From contig NZ_LXKN01000001.1 in assembly GCF_001692325.1 (NCBI RefSeq), forward strand, positions 558,001 through 622,000: 64,000 nucleotides of DNA. Reading direction: 5' to 3'. The first letter of the stretch is position 1; each line of letters opens with the position of its first letter. The translations under genes and the position numbers were made by a program. The stretch is from Rhizobium sp. AC27/96 (GTDB lineage: Bacteria; Pseudomonadota; Alphaproteobacteria; Rhizobiales; Rhizobiaceae). The notes under the pieces are model-generated. The model made no database searches, was not told the origin of the DNA, and was given only the letters and a program-made list of their open reading frames with translations. Below, one piece after another: positions 36,371-46,224 of the stretch.

Positions 36371-36593
36371 GAGTGTTTGTGAAGTTTTTTTGATTTTTTT
36401 GATCTTTGAACAGTTTCGGCGGTCGCCGTCCCCATGCGCAGATCTGAGGGCAGGGCGATTTCCACAGTGCATGTAAGCCGCTGATGAAATGCGTGAGGCG
36501 GGAAGCTGCCATGCCAAATCGAGTGGGCGGAAATCGGGCCTGAGCTTGTCCAAAACAATTTGCGCTCTGTCATCGATTTGTATTCAAACCTGC

Positions 36594-36622
36594 TTGACAC
36601 CCAAACGCGAACCCCGTAGTTA
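36594..36622 (+). promoter_or_regulatory. Predicted promoter of the tRNA-Asp pair
   Basis: Perfect -35 TTGACA, 17-base spacer and -10 TAGTTA, about 65 bases ahead of the first tRNA-Asp. Confidence 0.6.
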
Positions 36623-36688
36623 GCCGCTCATCGAACGGCGAGGCCGCTTTGATGGGTGCGAAAGCGTCCAGAATGCTTGAAATGAAAT

Positions 36689-36765
36689 GCGGGTGTAGCT
36701 CAGTTGGTTAGAGTGCCGGCCTGTCACGCCGGAGGTCGCGGGTTCGAGCCCCGTCACTCGCGCCA
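36689..36765 (+). tRNA. tRNA-Asp (anticodon GTC), copy 1
   Basis: Cloverleaf with acceptor GCGGGTG/CACTCGC, anticodon arm CCGGC-CTGTCAC-GCCGG and T arm CGGGTTCGAGCCCCG; CCA is encoded. Confidence 0.96.
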
Positions 36766-36814
36766 TTTCAAGGCAAATCTGGACTTGGTACTCGGCTGAA
36801 AGGCCAAACAATGC

Positions 36815-36891
36815 GCGGGTGTAGCTCAGTCGGTTAGAGTGCCGGCCTGTCACGCCGGAGGTCGCGGGTTCGAGCCCCGTCACTCGCGCCA
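36815..36891 (+). tRNA. tRNA-Asp (anticodon GTC), copy 2
   Basis: Identical to the first copy except for one base in the D loop (TCGG instead of TTGG). The 49-base spacer is unrelated to the flanks of copy 1, so only the tRNA itself is kept identical. Confidence 0.96.
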
Positions 36892-37142
36892 TTCTTTCCC
36901 AAGCCATTACAATCAATCATCAATTTATTGCGATTGCGAAAGACCCTTTTCGCGTTTGCGCGGATTTGTCGCGATGCCGTCGCAACATATTGATATCTAC
37001 CGCTCGACAGTACTCCAAACGACCGATTCAAAAGGCTTGCGCCCGCGCTCCGGCTGCGCTAACCACGGCTTTGTTGCAACACTCTTTCGCTTGCTTGGGC
37101 ATTTGCTCAGATGCGCCGCCCCGGCGCTGATCGCAGGCAGGG

Positions 37143-37517
37143 ATGGACATGATGACTGGACTGCTCAGTTCCTATATTCCGATAGCGATTTTCATTGGTA
37201 TTGCCTTGGTGATTGGCCTGGCGTTGTTGATTACGCCGTTTGCCGTCGCCTTCAAGGCGCCTGATTCCGAAAAGCTCTCGGCCTATGAATGCGGCTTCAA
37301 CGCATTCGATGACGCCCGCATGAAGTTCGATATCCGCTTCTACCTGGTATCGATTCTCTTCATCATCTTCGACCTGGAAGTCGCCTTCCTCTTCCCCTGG
37401 GCCGTATCCTTCGGTGCGATCGGCTGGTTCGGGTTTTGGTCGATGATGGTGTTCCTCGCGGTGCTGACCATCGGCTTTATCTATGAATGGAAGAAGGGAG
37501 CCCTGGAATGGGAGTAG
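37143..37517 (+). CDS. nuoA: NADH-quinone oxidoreductase subunit A
   Basis: A small membrane subunit of complex I, 124 residues with three helices. The conserved loop [21 protein letters not shown] contains the reactive cysteine of the ND3 family. Three ATGs lie close together (37143, 37149, 37152); the last would give MTGLLSS, and any may be used. It is the first gene of the nuo operon, 250 bases after the second tRNA-Asp, and overlaps nuoB by ten bases. Confidence 0.96.
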   Translation: MDMMTGLLSSYIPIAIFIGIALVIGLALLITPFAVAFKAPDSEKLSAYECGFNAFDDARMKFDIRFYLVSILFIIFDLEVAFLFPWAVSFGAIGWFGFWSMMVFLAVLTIGFIYEWKKGALEWE

Positions 37518-38089
37518 CCCCAAGCAACGCGCCGCTCGTGGCGCCGCAGCCGAAGGGGATCATCGATCCCGCAACCGGCCGGCCGGTTGGCAGCAACGAT
37601 CCGTTCTTCGGCGAGATCAACAATGAGCTCGCCGACAAGGGCTTTCTGGTCACCTCGACCGATGAGCTGATCAACTGGGCCCGTACCGGCTCGTTGATGT
37701 GGATGACTTTCGGTCTGGCATGCTGCGCCGTCGAGATGATGCAGGTTTCGATGCCGCGTTACGACGTTGAACGTTTCGGCTTTGCGCCTCGCGCTTCGCC
37801 GCGTCAGTCCGACGTCATGATCGTCGCCGGTACGCTGACCAACAAGATGGCTCCCGCGCTCCGCAAGGTCTACGACCAGATGCCTGAGCCGCGTTATGTC
37901 ATCTCGATGGGATCCTGCGCCAACGGCGGCGGCTACTACCATTATTCCTATTCGGTTGTGCGTGGATGCGATCGCATCGTGCCGATCGACATTTACATAC
38001 CGGGCTGTCCTCCCACGGCAGAAGCACTGCTTTACGGCGTGCTCCTGCTGCAGAAGAAGATCCGGCGCACCGGCACGATCGAACGGTAA
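37508..38089 (+). CDS. nuoB: NADH-quinone oxidoreductase subunit B
   Basis: Carries cluster N2, the last iron-sulfur centre before quinone. Ligands are in [10 protein letters not shown] (adjacent Cys pair), GSCANGGG and [10 protein letters not shown] start 21 bases upstream (37487) is in frame, but ATG 37508 gives the normal rhizobial start MGVAPSN. 193 residues. Confidence 0.96.
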   Translation: MGVAPSNAPLVAPQPKGIIDPATGRPVGSNDPFFGEINNELADKGFLVTSTDELINWARTGSLMWMTFGLACCAVEMMQVSMPRYDVERFGFAPRASPRQSDVMIVAGTLTNKMAPALRKVYDQMPEPRYVISMGSCANGGGYYHYSYSVVRGCDRIVPIDIYIPGCPPTAEALLYGVLLLQKKIRRTGTIER

Positions 38090-38107
38090 GGCAGGGGACA
38101 AGGCATT

Positions 38108-38710
38108 ATGAGTGAAGCCCTGAACGAACTCGCCGCTTACCTCACGGAAGTTCGCAGCGCCCTGATCTCGTCGAGCGAGATCAAGTACGGCGAGCTGAAC
38201 GTGACGACGACGGCCGAAAACGTTATCGGACTGCTGACCTTCCTGCGTGACGATGCCAAGTGCGGCTTCGTCAACATGACGGATATCTGCGGCGTCGACT
38301 GGCCGCAGCGTGCTGACCGTTTCGATGTTGTCTATCATTTGCTGTCGCCAAAGAAGAACCTGCGCATTCGCGTCAAGGTTCCCGTCGGCGAGGGTCAGCC
38401 TGTGCCGTCGGCCTGTGGCATCTATCCCGGCGCTGATTGGTTCGAGCGCGAAACCTGGGACATGTACGGTGTTCTCTTCACCGGCCATCCGGACCTGCGC
38501 CGCATCCTGACTGACTACGGTTTCGAAGGTCATCCGCTGCGCAAGGACTTCCCCACCACCGGTTTCGTGGAAGTTCGCTATGACGACGCCGCCAAGCGCG
38601 TTGTCTACGAGCCTGTGGAGCTGAAGCAGGAATTCCGCAACTTCGACTTTCTGTCTCCCTGGGAAGGCACGGACTACGTGCTGCCGGGTGACGAAAAGGC
38701 GAAGCAGTAA
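38108..38710 (+). CDS. nuoC: NADH-quinone oxidoreductase subunit C
   Basis: The 30-kDa peripheral subunit, 200 residues. The family signature [10 protein letters not shown]...[14 protein letters not shown], followed by GHPLRKDFP, is intact near residues 115-150. Unlike in Escherichia coli it is not fused to nuoD. Here 485 bases separate the two, filled by a four-helix-bundle gene and inverted repeats. Confidence 0.96.
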   Translation: MSEALNELAAYLTEVRSALISSSEIKYGELNVTTTAENVIGLLTFLRDDAKCGFVNMTDICGVDWPQRADRFDVVYHLLSPKKNLRIRVKVPVGEGQPVPSACGIYPGADWFERETWDMYGVLFTGHPDLRRILTDYGFEGHPLRKDFPTTGFVEVRYDDAAKRVVYEPVELKQEFRNFDFLSPWEGTDYVLPGDEKAKQ

Positions 38711-38712
38711 GT

Positions 38713-38746
38713 AAGGCAATGGGCAGTAGCCAATAGGCAATAGGAG
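38713..38746. repeat. Left inverted repeat around the four-helix-bundle gene
   Basis: A 34-base segment built of GGCAATAG-type units, starting three bases after the nuoC stop. It matches, in inverse orientation, the segment at 39142-39175, best over CAATAGGCAATAG. Confidence 0.7.
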
Positions 38747-38760
38747 AATGGCAAACGGCG

Positions 38761-39135
38761 ATTAATTCCTACCAGGACCTTACGGTATGGCAGCGCGCCA
38801 TGGATCTTGCTGTTGAATGTTATGCTCTTACCAAGGAATTTCCGAAGGAAGAGATTTACGGCTTGGTTTCGCAGATACGGCGCGCATCTGTATCGATCGC
38901 GGCGAACATCGCGGAAGGTTATGGGCGCGAAGCCACAGGGGCTTACGTTCATCACCTGAAGATCGCACAGGGCTCACTGAAGGAATTGGAAACGCATCTG
39001 ATACTTTCAACACGAGTAGGGATCGTTGCTGTAGAGCGAATTGAGGCGGCGCTATCCTTGGGTGATGAAATTGGAAGGATGCTACGATCGCTTATCCGCC
39101 GCTTGCAGGACGAACGACATGGACATGAAAGCTAA
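38761..39135 (+). CDS. Four-helix-bundle protein (23S rRNA intervening-sequence protein family) inside nuo
   Basis: A protein of the IVP/S23 family, small helical pentamer-forming proteins found in rRNA insertions and at many other loci; function unknown. Diagnostic features: YQDLTVWQRAMDLAVE, KEEIYGLVSQIRRASVSI and NIAEGYGRE. The first ATG in frame is 38800, which would cut off the conserved YQDLTVW. An ATG at 38748 just after AGGAG is in another frame by one base. The real start is therefore either a rare ATT (38761) or lost by a one-base change. Inverted repeats flank the gene, which suggests a mobile unit. Confidence 0.75.
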   Translation: MNSYQDLTVWQRAMDLAVECYALTKEFPKEEIYGLVSQIRRASVSIAANIAEGYGREATGAYVHHLKIAQGSLKELETHLILSTRVGIVAVERIEAALSLGDEIGRMLRSLIRRLQDERHGHES

Positions 39136-39141
39136 CGTTTA

Positions 39142-39175
39142 CACTATTGCCTATTGCCTGCTGGCTAATGCCTGC
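39142..39175. repeat. Right inverted repeat around the four-helix-bundle gene
   Basis: Contains CTATTGCCTATTGCC, the reverse complement of the left-repeat core. It ends 20 bases before the nuoD start. Confidence 0.7.
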
Positions 39176-39195
39176 AATAAGCGGAGCGCATTGCA

Positions 39196-40386
39196 ATGAC
39201 AGAACATAACGTTCGCAACTTCAACATCAATTTCGGCCCGCAGCATCCGGCCGCGCACGGCGTTTTGCGTCTTGTCCTCGAATTGGACGGCGAAATTGTG
39301 GAGCGCGTCGATCCGCATATCGGCCTGCTGCATCGCGGCACGGAAAAGCTGATCGAGACAAAGACCTATCTGCAGGCAGTTCCCTACTTCGACCGCCTCG
39401 ACTACGTGGCGCCGATGAACCAGGAGCATGCCTACGCTCTGGCCGTCGAGAAGCTGCTCGGCATCGATATCCCGATCCGCGGCCAGCTGATCCGCGTGCT
39501 CTATTCGGAAATCGGCCGTATCCTGTCGCATCTCCTGAACGTCACCACGCAGGCCATGGACGTCGGCGCGCTGACGCCTCCGCTTTGGGGCTTCGAAGAG
39601 CGCGAAAAGCTGATGGTGTTCTATGAGCGTGCCTCTGGCTCGCGCATGCACGCCGCTTACGTCCGTCCGGGCGGCGTTCACCAGGATCTTCCGGAAAAGC
39701 TGGTTCAGGATATCGGCGACTGGTGCGATCCCTTCCTCAAGGCGCTCGACGATATCGACGACCTTCTGACCGGCAACCGCATCTTCAAGCAGCGTAACGT
39801 CGATATCGGCGTCGTCTCGCTGGAAGACTGTTGGGCCTGGGGTTTCTCCGGCGTCATGGTTCGCGGCTCGGGTGCCGCCTGGGACCTGCGCAAGTCGCAG
39901 CCCTACGAATGCTATTCCGATCTCGAGTTCGACATTCCGATCGGCAAGAACGGCGACTGCTACGACCGTTACCTCATCCGTATGATTGAAATGCGTGAGT
40001 CCGTCCGCATCATGAAGCAGTGCGTCAACCGCCTGCTCGGCGATGCCAAGACCGGACCGGTCTCGTCGCTTGATGGTAAGGTCGTACCGCCGAAGCGTGG
40101 CGAAATGAAGCGCTCGATGGAAGCCTTGATCCACCATTTCAAGCTTTACACCGAAGGCTATCACGTGCCGGCCGGCGAAGTTTACGCGGCCGTCGAAGCG
40201 CCGAAGGGCGAATTCGGCGTCTATCTGGTGTCGGACGGCTCCAACAAGCCTTACCGCTGCAAGATCCGCGCGCCGGGCTATGCGCATCTGCAGGCCATGG
40301 ATTTCATGTGCCGCGGTCATCAGCTCGCCGACGTTGCCGCAGTTCTCGGTTCCCTCGACATCGTTTTCGGTGAGGTGGATCGTTGA
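39196..40386 (+). CDS. nuoD: NADH-quinone oxidoreductase subunit D
   Basis: The 49-kDa subunit, which forms the quinone site with NuoB. 396 residues. [14 protein letters not shown] near the N-terminus and HRGTEKLIE carry the quinone-site histidine region; the C-terminus ends [11 protein letters not shown] as usual. GCGGAG precedes the ATG, so its translation does not depend on the inserted gene upstream. Its stop overlaps the next ATG. Confidence 0.97.
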   Translation: MTEHNVRNFNINFGPQHPAAHGVLRLVLELDGEIVERVDPHIGLLHRGTEKLIETKTYLQAVPYFDRLDYVAPMNQEHAYALAVEKLLGIDIPIRGQLIRVLYSEIGRILSHLLNVTTQAMDVGALTPPLWGFEEREKLMVFYERASGSRMHAAYVRPGGVHQDLPEKLVQDIGDWCDPFLKALDDIDDLLTGNRIFKQRNVDIGVVSLEDCWAWGFSGVMVRGSGAAWDLRKSQPYECYSDLEFDIPIGKNGDCYDRYLIRMIEMRESVRIMKQCVNRLLGDAKTGPVSSLDGKVVPPKRGEMKRSMEALIHHFKLYTEGYHVPAGEVYAAVEAPKGEFGVYLVSDGSNKPYRCKIRAPGYAHLQAMDFMCRGHQLADVAAVLGSLDIVFGEVDR

Positions 40387-40703
40387 TGAGAGCCTGGCAG
40401 GTTGTCATTCCCGCGCTTCTGGTCGCCTGCGGTGCTTCGGCACAGCAGGTGGGCAAGACGCAGAACCTGCCAAACATCAATATGCAGGGTTCGAATGCGA
40501 CAGGCACGAATGCTGCGAAAGGCGGAAACGAGGTCACGTCGGGCGGAGATTCGACCGTGGCGGACCTCTTGTCCCGCGGCTATCAGATCAAGGCCGCCGT
40601 GCCGAATGGCGGCAAGTTCGTTGTATTTATGCAGAAAGACCAGTCGGCTTACGCCTGCGAATTTTCGTCTCTGACGAATACGCGGTGTGGGTCCTTAAAC
40701 TGA
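40386..40703 (+). CDS. Small exported protein (possible lipoprotein) between nuoD and nuoE
   Basis: A 105-residue protein starting at an ATG that overlaps the nuoD stop (TGATG). The N-terminus [15 protein letters not shown] is a signal peptide; LVAC fits a lipobox, with ASA-QQ as the alternative signal-peptidase I site. The mature part is Asn/Gly/Thr-rich up to residue 60, then has a compact C-terminal part with two cysteines (ACEF, RCGS). No known family. Tight coupling suggests a role linked to complex I or simply shared expression. Confidence 0.75.
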   Translation: MRAWQVVIPALLVACGASAQQVGKTQNLPNINMQGSNATGTNAAKGGNEVTSGGDSTVADLLSRGYQIKAAVPNGGKFVVFMQKDQSAYACEFSSLTNTRCGSLN

Positions 40704-40717
40704 GATAGGCGTGAAAG

Positions 40718-41824
40718 ATGTCCGTTCGTCGACTAGCTGAAGATCAATTCCAACCAGCCGCCTTCGCCTTCAACAAGGAGAATTCGGTCTGGGCGGAAAA
40801 GACGATCAAGAAATATCCCGAGGGCCGCCAGCAGTCCGCCATCATCCCGTTGATGATGCGCGCGCAGGAGCAGGACGGCTGGGTCACCAGGGCAGCTATC
40901 GAAACGATAGCCGACATGCTGGATATGGCCCATATTCGCGCGCTTGAAGTCGCGACTTTCTATACGCAGTTCCAGCTGCATCCGGTCGGTACGCGCGCCC
41001 ATGTTCAGGTTTGCGGCACGACGCCCTGCATGCTGCGCGGCGCGGAAGGGCTGATCAAGGTCTGCAAGAGCAAGATCAATGCACACGCCTTCGATCGCAA
41101 TGCCGAAGGCACGCTGTCCTGGGAAGAAGTTGAATGTCAGGGCGCCTGCGTCAACGCACCGATGGTGGTGATCGGCAAGGATACCTACGAGGATCTAACA
41201 CCGGCACGTCTCGAAGAGATCATCGATGCGTTCGCGGCAGGCAAGGGCAGCGAAGTTCCCACAGGCCCGCAGATTGATCGCGTGTTCTCCGCGCCGGAAG
41301 GCGGTTTGACGTCTTTGACGTCCGAGGAGCCGAAGGCAAAGAGCACGCCGGCCAAGGCCAAGGCTGACGCCGTTTCGGTCCCGCCATCTGAAGCGGCACG
41401 CGTAAAGAGCACGGACGCCGAAACCAACCAGAGCCTGAAGACGCCTGCGACTGCGCCCGCCGAAGCGGCAAAGAATGCCAAGTCTGCGGAAGCGCAGCCG
41501 GCGGCAGGGGAGAAGGCCGAGGCGACGCAGAAGCCGTCGCTGACGGACAAGAATCGTCCCGCCGGCATCGAGAAGCCAGCGCAGCCGGATGATATCCAAC
41601 TCATCTCCGGCGTCGGTCCGAAGATCGAGTCGATCCTGCATGAGCTTGGTATCTTCACCTTTGCGCAGATTGCGAGCTGGAAGAAGGCCGAGCGCGAATG
41701 GGTCGACGGTTACCTGAATTTCAAGGGTCGCATCGAGCGTGACGACTGGATCAAGCAGGCCAAGGCACTCGCTAAGGGTGGCGAAGCGGAATATATCAAG
41801 GTCTTCGGCAAGAAGCCGCGGTAA
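40718..41824 (+). CDS. nuoE: NADH-quinone oxidoreductase subunit E with a C-terminal H3TH-like domain
   Basis: The N-terminal 180 residues are the 24-kDa subunit with the 2Fe-2S cluster N1a; its cysteines are in [10 protein letters not shown] and CQGACVNAP. Residues 190-285 form a Lys/Ala/Pro/Glu-rich linker. Residues 287-350 form a small helical domain beginning [17 protein letters not shown], like the H3TH/helix-hairpin-helix domain of COG3743. E. coli NuoE is only about 166 residues, so more than half of this protein is extra. The same domain recurs in the gene after nuoF. Confidence 0.95.
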   Translation: MSVRRLAEDQFQPAAFAFNKENSVWAEKTIKKYPEGRQQSAIIPLMMRAQEQDGWVTRAAIETIADMLDMAHIRALEVATFYTQFQLHPVGTRAHVQVCGTTPCMLRGAEGLIKVCKSKINAHAFDRNAEGTLSWEEVECQGACVNAPMVVIGKDTYEDLTPARLEEIIDAFAAGKGSEVPTGPQIDRVFSAPEGGLTSLTSEEPKAKSTPAKAKADAVSVPPSEAARVKSTDAETNQSLKTPATAPAEAAKNAKSAEAQPAAGEKAEATQKPSLTDKNRPAGIEKPAQPDDIQLISGVGPKIESILHELGIFTFAQIASWKKAEREWVDGYLNFKGRIERDDWIKQAKALAKGGEAEYIKVFGKKPR

Positions 41825-41834
41825 GAGGTGAAGC

Positions 41835-43139
41835 ATGTTACAAGATCAAGATCGCATCTTTACCAATATCTACGGCCTCAAGGACAAGTCCCTGAAAGGC
41901 GCGATGTCGCGCGGCCATTGGGACGGCACCAAGCAGATCCTCGAAAAGGGTCGTGACTGGATCATCAATGAGATGAAGGCCTCCGGCCTTCGCGGTCGCG
42001 GCGGCGCAGGCTTCCCGACCGGCCTCAAGTGGTCCTTCATGCCGAAGGAAAGCGACGGGCGTCCGCATTATCTCGTGGTCAATGCCGACGAGTCCGAGCC
42101 GGGCACCTGCAAGGACCGCGATATCATGCGCCACGATCCGCACACGCTGATCGAAGGCTGCGTCATCGCCGGTTTCGCCATGGGCGCAAACACCGCTTAT
42201 ATCTACGTTCGCGGCGAATATATGCGCGAACGTGAAGCCCTGCAGGCGGCAATCGACGAATGCTACGATGCCGGACTCCTCGGCAAAAACAACAAGTTGG
42301 GCTGGGATTATGATGTTTACGTTCATCATGGCGCCGGTGCTTACATCTGCGGCGAAGAAACCGCGCTGCTCGAAAGCCTGGAAGGCAAGAAGGGCCAGCC
42401 GCGCCTGAAGCCGCCATTCCCGGCCAACATGGGTCTCTACGGCTGCCCGACGACTGTCAACAACGTCGAGTCAATTGCCGTTGCTCCGACGATCTTGCGT
42501 CGCGGTGCCGGCTGGTTCTCCTCCTTCGGCCGTCCGAACAATGTCGGCACGAAGCTGTTCATGCTCTCCGGTCACGTCAACCGTCCCTGCACGGTCGAGG
42601 AAACCATGGGCATTACCTTCCGTGAACTGGTTGACAAGCACGCCGGCGGCATTCGCGGCGGCTGGGACAACCTGCTCGCCGTCATTCCCGGCGGCGCGTC
42701 GTGCCCGATCGTACCGGCGGCTGACATTATCGATTGCCCGATGGATTTCGACGGTCTGCGTGAAGTGAAGTCGTCCTTCGGCACAGCTGCTGCCATCGTC
42801 ATGGACAAGTCGACCGACGTCATCAAGGCGATTGCCCGCATCTCGGCTTTCTTCAAGCACGAGAGCTGCGGCCAGTGTACGCCATGCCGCGAAGGAACGG
42901 GCTGGATGTGGCGCGTTCTGGAGCGTATGGCACGCGGCAATGCGCAGAAGCGTGAGATCGACATGCTGTTCCAGGTGACGAAGCAGATCGAAGGTCACAC
43001 CATCTGTGCGCTCGGTGACGCAGCCGCATGGCCGGTGCAAGGTCTGATCCGCAACTTCCGCCCGGAGATCGAAAAGCGTATCGATCAGTATACGGCCAAC
43101 GCGACGAGCCACGGCGCAGTGCTGGAAGCAGCGGAGTAA
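41835..43139 (+). CDS. nuoF: NADH-quinone oxidoreductase subunit F
   Basis: The 51-kDa NADH-binding subunit, 434 residues. NADH site [13 protein letters not shown] near residue 54, FMN site [13 protein letters not shown] near 175, and 4Fe-4S cluster N3 in [12 protein letters not shown] near 345. Eleven bases after nuoE. Confidence 0.97.
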   Translation: MLQDQDRIFTNIYGLKDKSLKGAMSRGHWDGTKQILEKGRDWIINEMKASGLRGRGGAGFPTGLKWSFMPKESDGRPHYLVVNADESEPGTCKDRDIMRHDPHTLIEGCVIAGFAMGANTAYIYVRGEYMREREALQAAIDECYDAGLLGKNNKLGWDYDVYVHHGAGAYICGEETALLESLEGKKGQPRLKPPFPANMGLYGCPTTVNNVESIAVAPTILRRGAGWFSSFGRPNNVGTKLFMLSGHVNRPCTVEETMGITFRELVDKHAGGIRGGWDNLLAVIPGGASCPIVPAADIIDCPMDFDGLREVKSSFGTAAAIVMDKSTDVIKAIARISAFFKHESCGQCTPCREGTGWMWRVLERMARGNAQKREIDMLFQVTKQIEGHTICALGDAAAWPVQGLIRNFRPEIEKRIDQYTANATSHGAVLEAAE

Positions 43140-43147
43140 GGATTGTC

Positions 43148-43885
43148 ATGGCGAAGACCAAGGATATCAAGCAGGACAGCGGAGCGGCCGATAATGCATC
43201 GGCTGATCTCGGCCGCGTCGCTGCCGATATGCTGCGGAACGCGCCAACAATGCCAATCCATCCGCTGATGGCTCATCCGGCGGCGGCATTTGCCGCTGCG
43301 GCCGCCATAGGCTTCGGCGTCACGTCGCAGATTGCCGGTGCATTCTTCGGTGCGCTCCAGGGGGCCGTCGAGGCCGCCAACCAGCGCGCTGTCGTGCCGA
43401 CTGCAAAGACTGCCGCCGCCGCTGACGAAAAGCCGGCGACAAAGAAGGAGGGGGCAGGGGAAGCAAAGCCTGTGAAGGCATCGCCCGCCGCCAAGCCTGT
43501 TGTATCAAAGCCCGTGGCTGCCAAGGCAAAACCCGCGGTCGCAAAGAAGGCCGAACCGAAGCTGGTTGCGGCCGCCGCGACCGTGACGGCGCCCGCCAAG
43601 AGCAAGGCCAAAGTCGAAGTGGCGGCACCGGTTGCAGCCAAGCCGGCTCGCGCGCGTAGCCGCAAGGTTGCTGTGAAGGCCGATGATCTGAAGCGGATTT
43701 CGGGCGTCGGTCCGAAGCTGGAGCAGGTGCTCAACGGACGCGGGATCCAGCGCTTTGCTGATATCGCGGCCTGGAGCGACGCGGATATCGTGCGGATCGA
43801 CGCCGAACTCGGCTTTGACGGCCGTATCCGGCGCGACGATTGGGTCGGCCAAGCAAAAGCACTCCTGCCGAAGGGCCGGAGCTGA
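43148..43885 (+). CDS. Ala/Lys-rich protein with an H3TH-like domain, between nuoF and nuoG
   Basis: A 245-residue protein; ATG 43148 follows AAGGATTG. The first part has a hydrophobic alanine-rich segment (residues about 38-70) that could cross or lie on the membrane. It is followed by about 100 residues of low-complexity Lys/Ala/Pro/Val, then the domain DDLKRISGVGPKLEQVL...GRIRRDDWVGQAKAL. That domain is clearly paralogous to the NuoE tail. Similar proteins in alphaproteobacteria are filed under COG3743, a predicted 5' nuclease-like fold, but a nuclease role in this operon is doubtful. A complex I assembly or anchoring role is a guess. Confidence 0.85.
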   Translation: MAKTKDIKQDSGAADNASADLGRVAADMLRNAPTMPIHPLMAHPAAAFAAAAAIGFGVTSQIAGAFFGALQGAVEAANQRAVVPTAKTAAAADEKPATKKEGAGEAKPVKASPAAKPVVSKPVAAKAKPAVAKKAEPKLVAAAATVTAPAKSKAKVEVAAPVAAKPARARSRKVAVKADDLKRISGVGPKLEQVLNGRGIQRFADIAAWSDADIVRIDAELGFDGRIRRDDWVGQAKALLPKGRS

Positions 43886-43891
43886 GATTTT

Positions 43892-43918
43892 TTCCCCGAA
43901 AGCCTCAGGCGATCGGGG
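43892..43918. repeat. Hairpin after the H3TH gene
   Basis: CCCCGA and TCGGGG pair around an inner GCCT/AGGC. No T tract follows on the plus strand, so it is not a clear terminator. The 245-base gap to nuoG holds nothing else convincing. Confidence 0.4.
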
Positions 43919-44130
43919 AGAGTGAATGAAGGCGGTGGAAATGTTGCGGGAGTAATCCTCGATGTTTCTGTCGGAGCGCTGGTCTTGCGGGGACAAGATT
44001 GGGCAAAGCTTATGACAAGCAAACTGGCGCCACGCGGTTTCGTGCCGTGCCGGTGGCAAGCTGGTCTTGCGATTATGAAATTGTCTGCGGCCAGGTTCGG
44101 CTGCAGACGTGACATAGGACTGAGTGGACG

Positions 44131-46212
44131 ATGGCTAAACTGAAGATTGACGGTAAAGAGATCGAAGTTCCGGATCACTACACGCTTATCCAGGCGTGCG
44201 AGGAAGCCGGCGCCGAAGTTCCGCGCTTCTGCTTCCATGAACGACTGTCGGTGGCCGGCAATTGCCGCATGTGCCTCGTCGAGGTGAAGGGTGGCCCGCC
44301 GAAGCCGCAGGCTTCCTGCGCCATGGGCGTGCGCGACATCCGTGGCGGCCCGAACGGCGAGCTTCCGGAAGTCTTCACCAACACGCCGATGGTCAAGAAG
44401 GCCCGCGAAGGCGTGATGGAATTCCTGCTAATCAACCATCCGCTGGATTGCCCGATCTGCGACCAGGGGGGCGAATGCGACTTGCAGGACCAGGCGATGG
44501 CCTTCGGTATCGACAGTTCGCGCTATCAGGAAGACAAGCGCGCCGTCGAAGACAAGTATATCGGACCGCTCGTCAAGACCGTGATGAACCGCTGCATTCA
44601 CTGCACGCGCTGCGTCCGCTTCACGACCGAGGTCGCCGGCATTTCCGAGCTTGGCCTGATCGGCCGTGGCGAAGATGCCGAGATCACCACCTATCTCGAG
44701 CAGGCGATGACCTCGGAGTTGCAGGGCAACGTCGTTGACCTTTGCCCGGTCGGTGCGCTCACCTCCAAGCCTTTTGCCTTCACGGCCCGCCCGTGGGAGC
44801 TGAACAAGACCGAATCGATCGACGTCATGGACGCACTCGGCTCGGCTATCCGCGTCGACACGCGTGGCCGCGAAGTCATGCGCGTGCTGCCGCGCGTGAA
44901 CGAGCAGATCAACGAAGAATGGATCTCCGACAAGACCCGCTTCATCTGGGATGGCCTGAAGACCCAGCGCCTCGACAAGCCTTACGTCCGCAAGGACGGT
45001 CGTCTGCAGGCGGCAACCTGGAGTGACGCCTTCGCCGCCATCAAGTCGGCAGTGTCTGCCACCAGCGGCGAGAAGATCGGCGCCATCGCCGGTGATCTCG
45101 CTTCGGTCGAAGAGATGTACGCCCTGTCCGAGCTGCTGAAATCGCTCGGCTCGGAAAATCTCGACTGTCGCCAGGACGGGACGGCGCTTGATCCGTCGCT
45201 TGGCCGCGCAAGCTACATCTTCAATCCGACCATCGAAGGCATTGAAGCCGCCGATGCGTTGCTGATCGTCGGCGCCAACCCGCGCTTCGAAGCAGCCGTG
45301 ATGAATTCGCGCATCCGCAAGCGCTGGCGTCGGGGCAAGTTCCCGATCGGCGTGATCGGCGAACATTCTGATCTGCGCTACTCCTATGATTATCTCGGCG
45401 CCGGCCCGGATACGCTTGCCGACCTCGTCAGCGGTTCGCACAAGTTCGCCGACATTCTGAAGAACGCTCAGAAGCCGATGATCATCATCGGCCAAGGTGC
45501 GCTGATCCGCGAAGACGGCGCGCAGGTGCTGGCAAACGCAGCCAAGCTCGCCGCTGCTGTCGGCGTCGTCAAGGACGGCTGGAACGGCTTTGCAGTGCTG
45601 CATACGGCAGCGTCGCGCGTCGGTGGCCTTGATCTCGGCTTCGTGCCCGGAGCAAAGGGCGTCGATGCGCCAGCCATGCTGTCCTCGATGGATGTGCTCT
45701 TCCTGCTCGGTGCCGATGAGCTCGATTTCAGCCGCAAGGGCGCGAAGTTCACTGTTTATATCGGCTCGCATGGCGACAACGGCGCTCAGAGTGCCGACGT
45801 CATCCTGCCGGCTGCGGCCTACACCGAAAAGTCCGGCACCTGGGTCAACACCGAGGGCCGTGTGCAGATGGGCAATCGGGCCGGTTTCGCGCCGGGCGAT
45901 GCCCGCGAGGACTGGGCCGTCATCCGCGCCCTTTCCGATGTGCTCGGCAACAAGCTTCCCTTTGATTCGCTGAGGGAATTGCGCGCGAAGCTCTATGCTG
46001 CTTTCCCGCATTTCGCCGCCATTGATGAGATCGCCGAAGGCGATAGCGCTCAAATTGTCGCACTTGCGAAAAAAGCCGGCGCGATGGGCAAATCCGCGTT
46101 TGCTTCGCCGATCAAAGACTTCTATTTGACGAACCCGATAACGCGTGCCTCGGCTGTCATGGCGGAGTGCTCGGCGTTGGCCCGCAACAATTTCCAGGCT
46201 GCGGCAGAGTAA
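44131..46212 (+). CDS. nuoG: NADH-quinone oxidoreductase subunit G
   Basis: The 75-kDa subunit, 693 residues. N-terminal 2Fe-2S cluster N1b (FCFHERLSVAGNCRMC), then a histidine-ligated 4Fe-4S cluster (CPICDQGGECDLQDQ) and a further one (CIHCTRCVRF). The C-terminal two thirds is a catalytically inactive molybdopterin-oxidoreductase fold. It is shorter than E. coli NuoG and of the alphaproteobacterial/mitochondrial type. Confidence 0.97.
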   Translation: MAKLKIDGKEIEVPDHYTLIQACEEAGAEVPRFCFHERLSVAGNCRMCLVEVKGGPPKPQASCAMGVRDIRGGPNGELPEVFTNTPMVKKAREGVMEFLLINHPLDCPICDQGGECDLQDQAMAFGIDSSRYQEDKRAVEDKYIGPLVKTVMNRCIHCTRCVRFTTEVAGISELGLIGRGEDAEITTYLEQAMTSELQGNVVDLCPVGALTSKPFAFTARPWELNKTESIDVMDALGSAIRVDTRGREVMRVLPRVNEQINEEWISDKTRFIWDGLKTQRLDKPYVRKDGRLQAATWSDAFAAIKSAVSATSGEKIGAIAGDLASVEEMYALSELLKSLGSENLDCRQDGTALDPSLGRASYIFNPTIEGIEAADALLIVGANPRFEAAVMNSRIRKRWRRGKFPIGVIGEHSDLRYSYDYLGAGPDTLADLVSGSHKFADILKNAQKPMIIIGQGALIREDGAQVLANAAKLAAAVGVVKDGWNGFAVLHTAASRVGGLDLGFVPGAKGVDAPAMLSSMDVLFLLGADELDFSRKGAKFTVYIGSHGDNGAQSADVILPAAAYTEKSGTWVNTEGRVQMGNRAGFAPGDAREDWAVIRALSDVLGNKLPFDSLRELRAKLYAAFPHFAAIDEIAEGDSAQIVALAKKAGAMGKSAFASPIKDFYLTNPITRASAVMAECSALARNNFQAAAE

Positions 46213-46224
46213 AGGCAGAGGACT

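Larger units (their letters stand above)
36300..36688. other. Spacer between tRNA-Val and tRNA-Asp with both promoters
   Basis: No gene was seen. On the minus strand TTGCGG (36370-36365), 17 bases and TAGATC (36347-36342) precede tRNA-Val. On the plus strand TTGACA (36594-36599), 17 bases and TAGTTA (36617-36622) precede the tRNA-Asp pair. A T-rich tract lies near 36385. Confidence 0.55.

Noticed and set aside
36689..36891. Direct repeat or attachment site formed by the two tRNA-Asp copies
   Set aside because: The similarity stops exactly at the tRNA ends, and there is no integrase or mobile gene nearby; it is a plain tandem tRNA pair.
43922..44143. 73-residue frame between the H3TH gene and nuoG
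   Set aside because: It overlaps the nuoG start and has no recognisable features.
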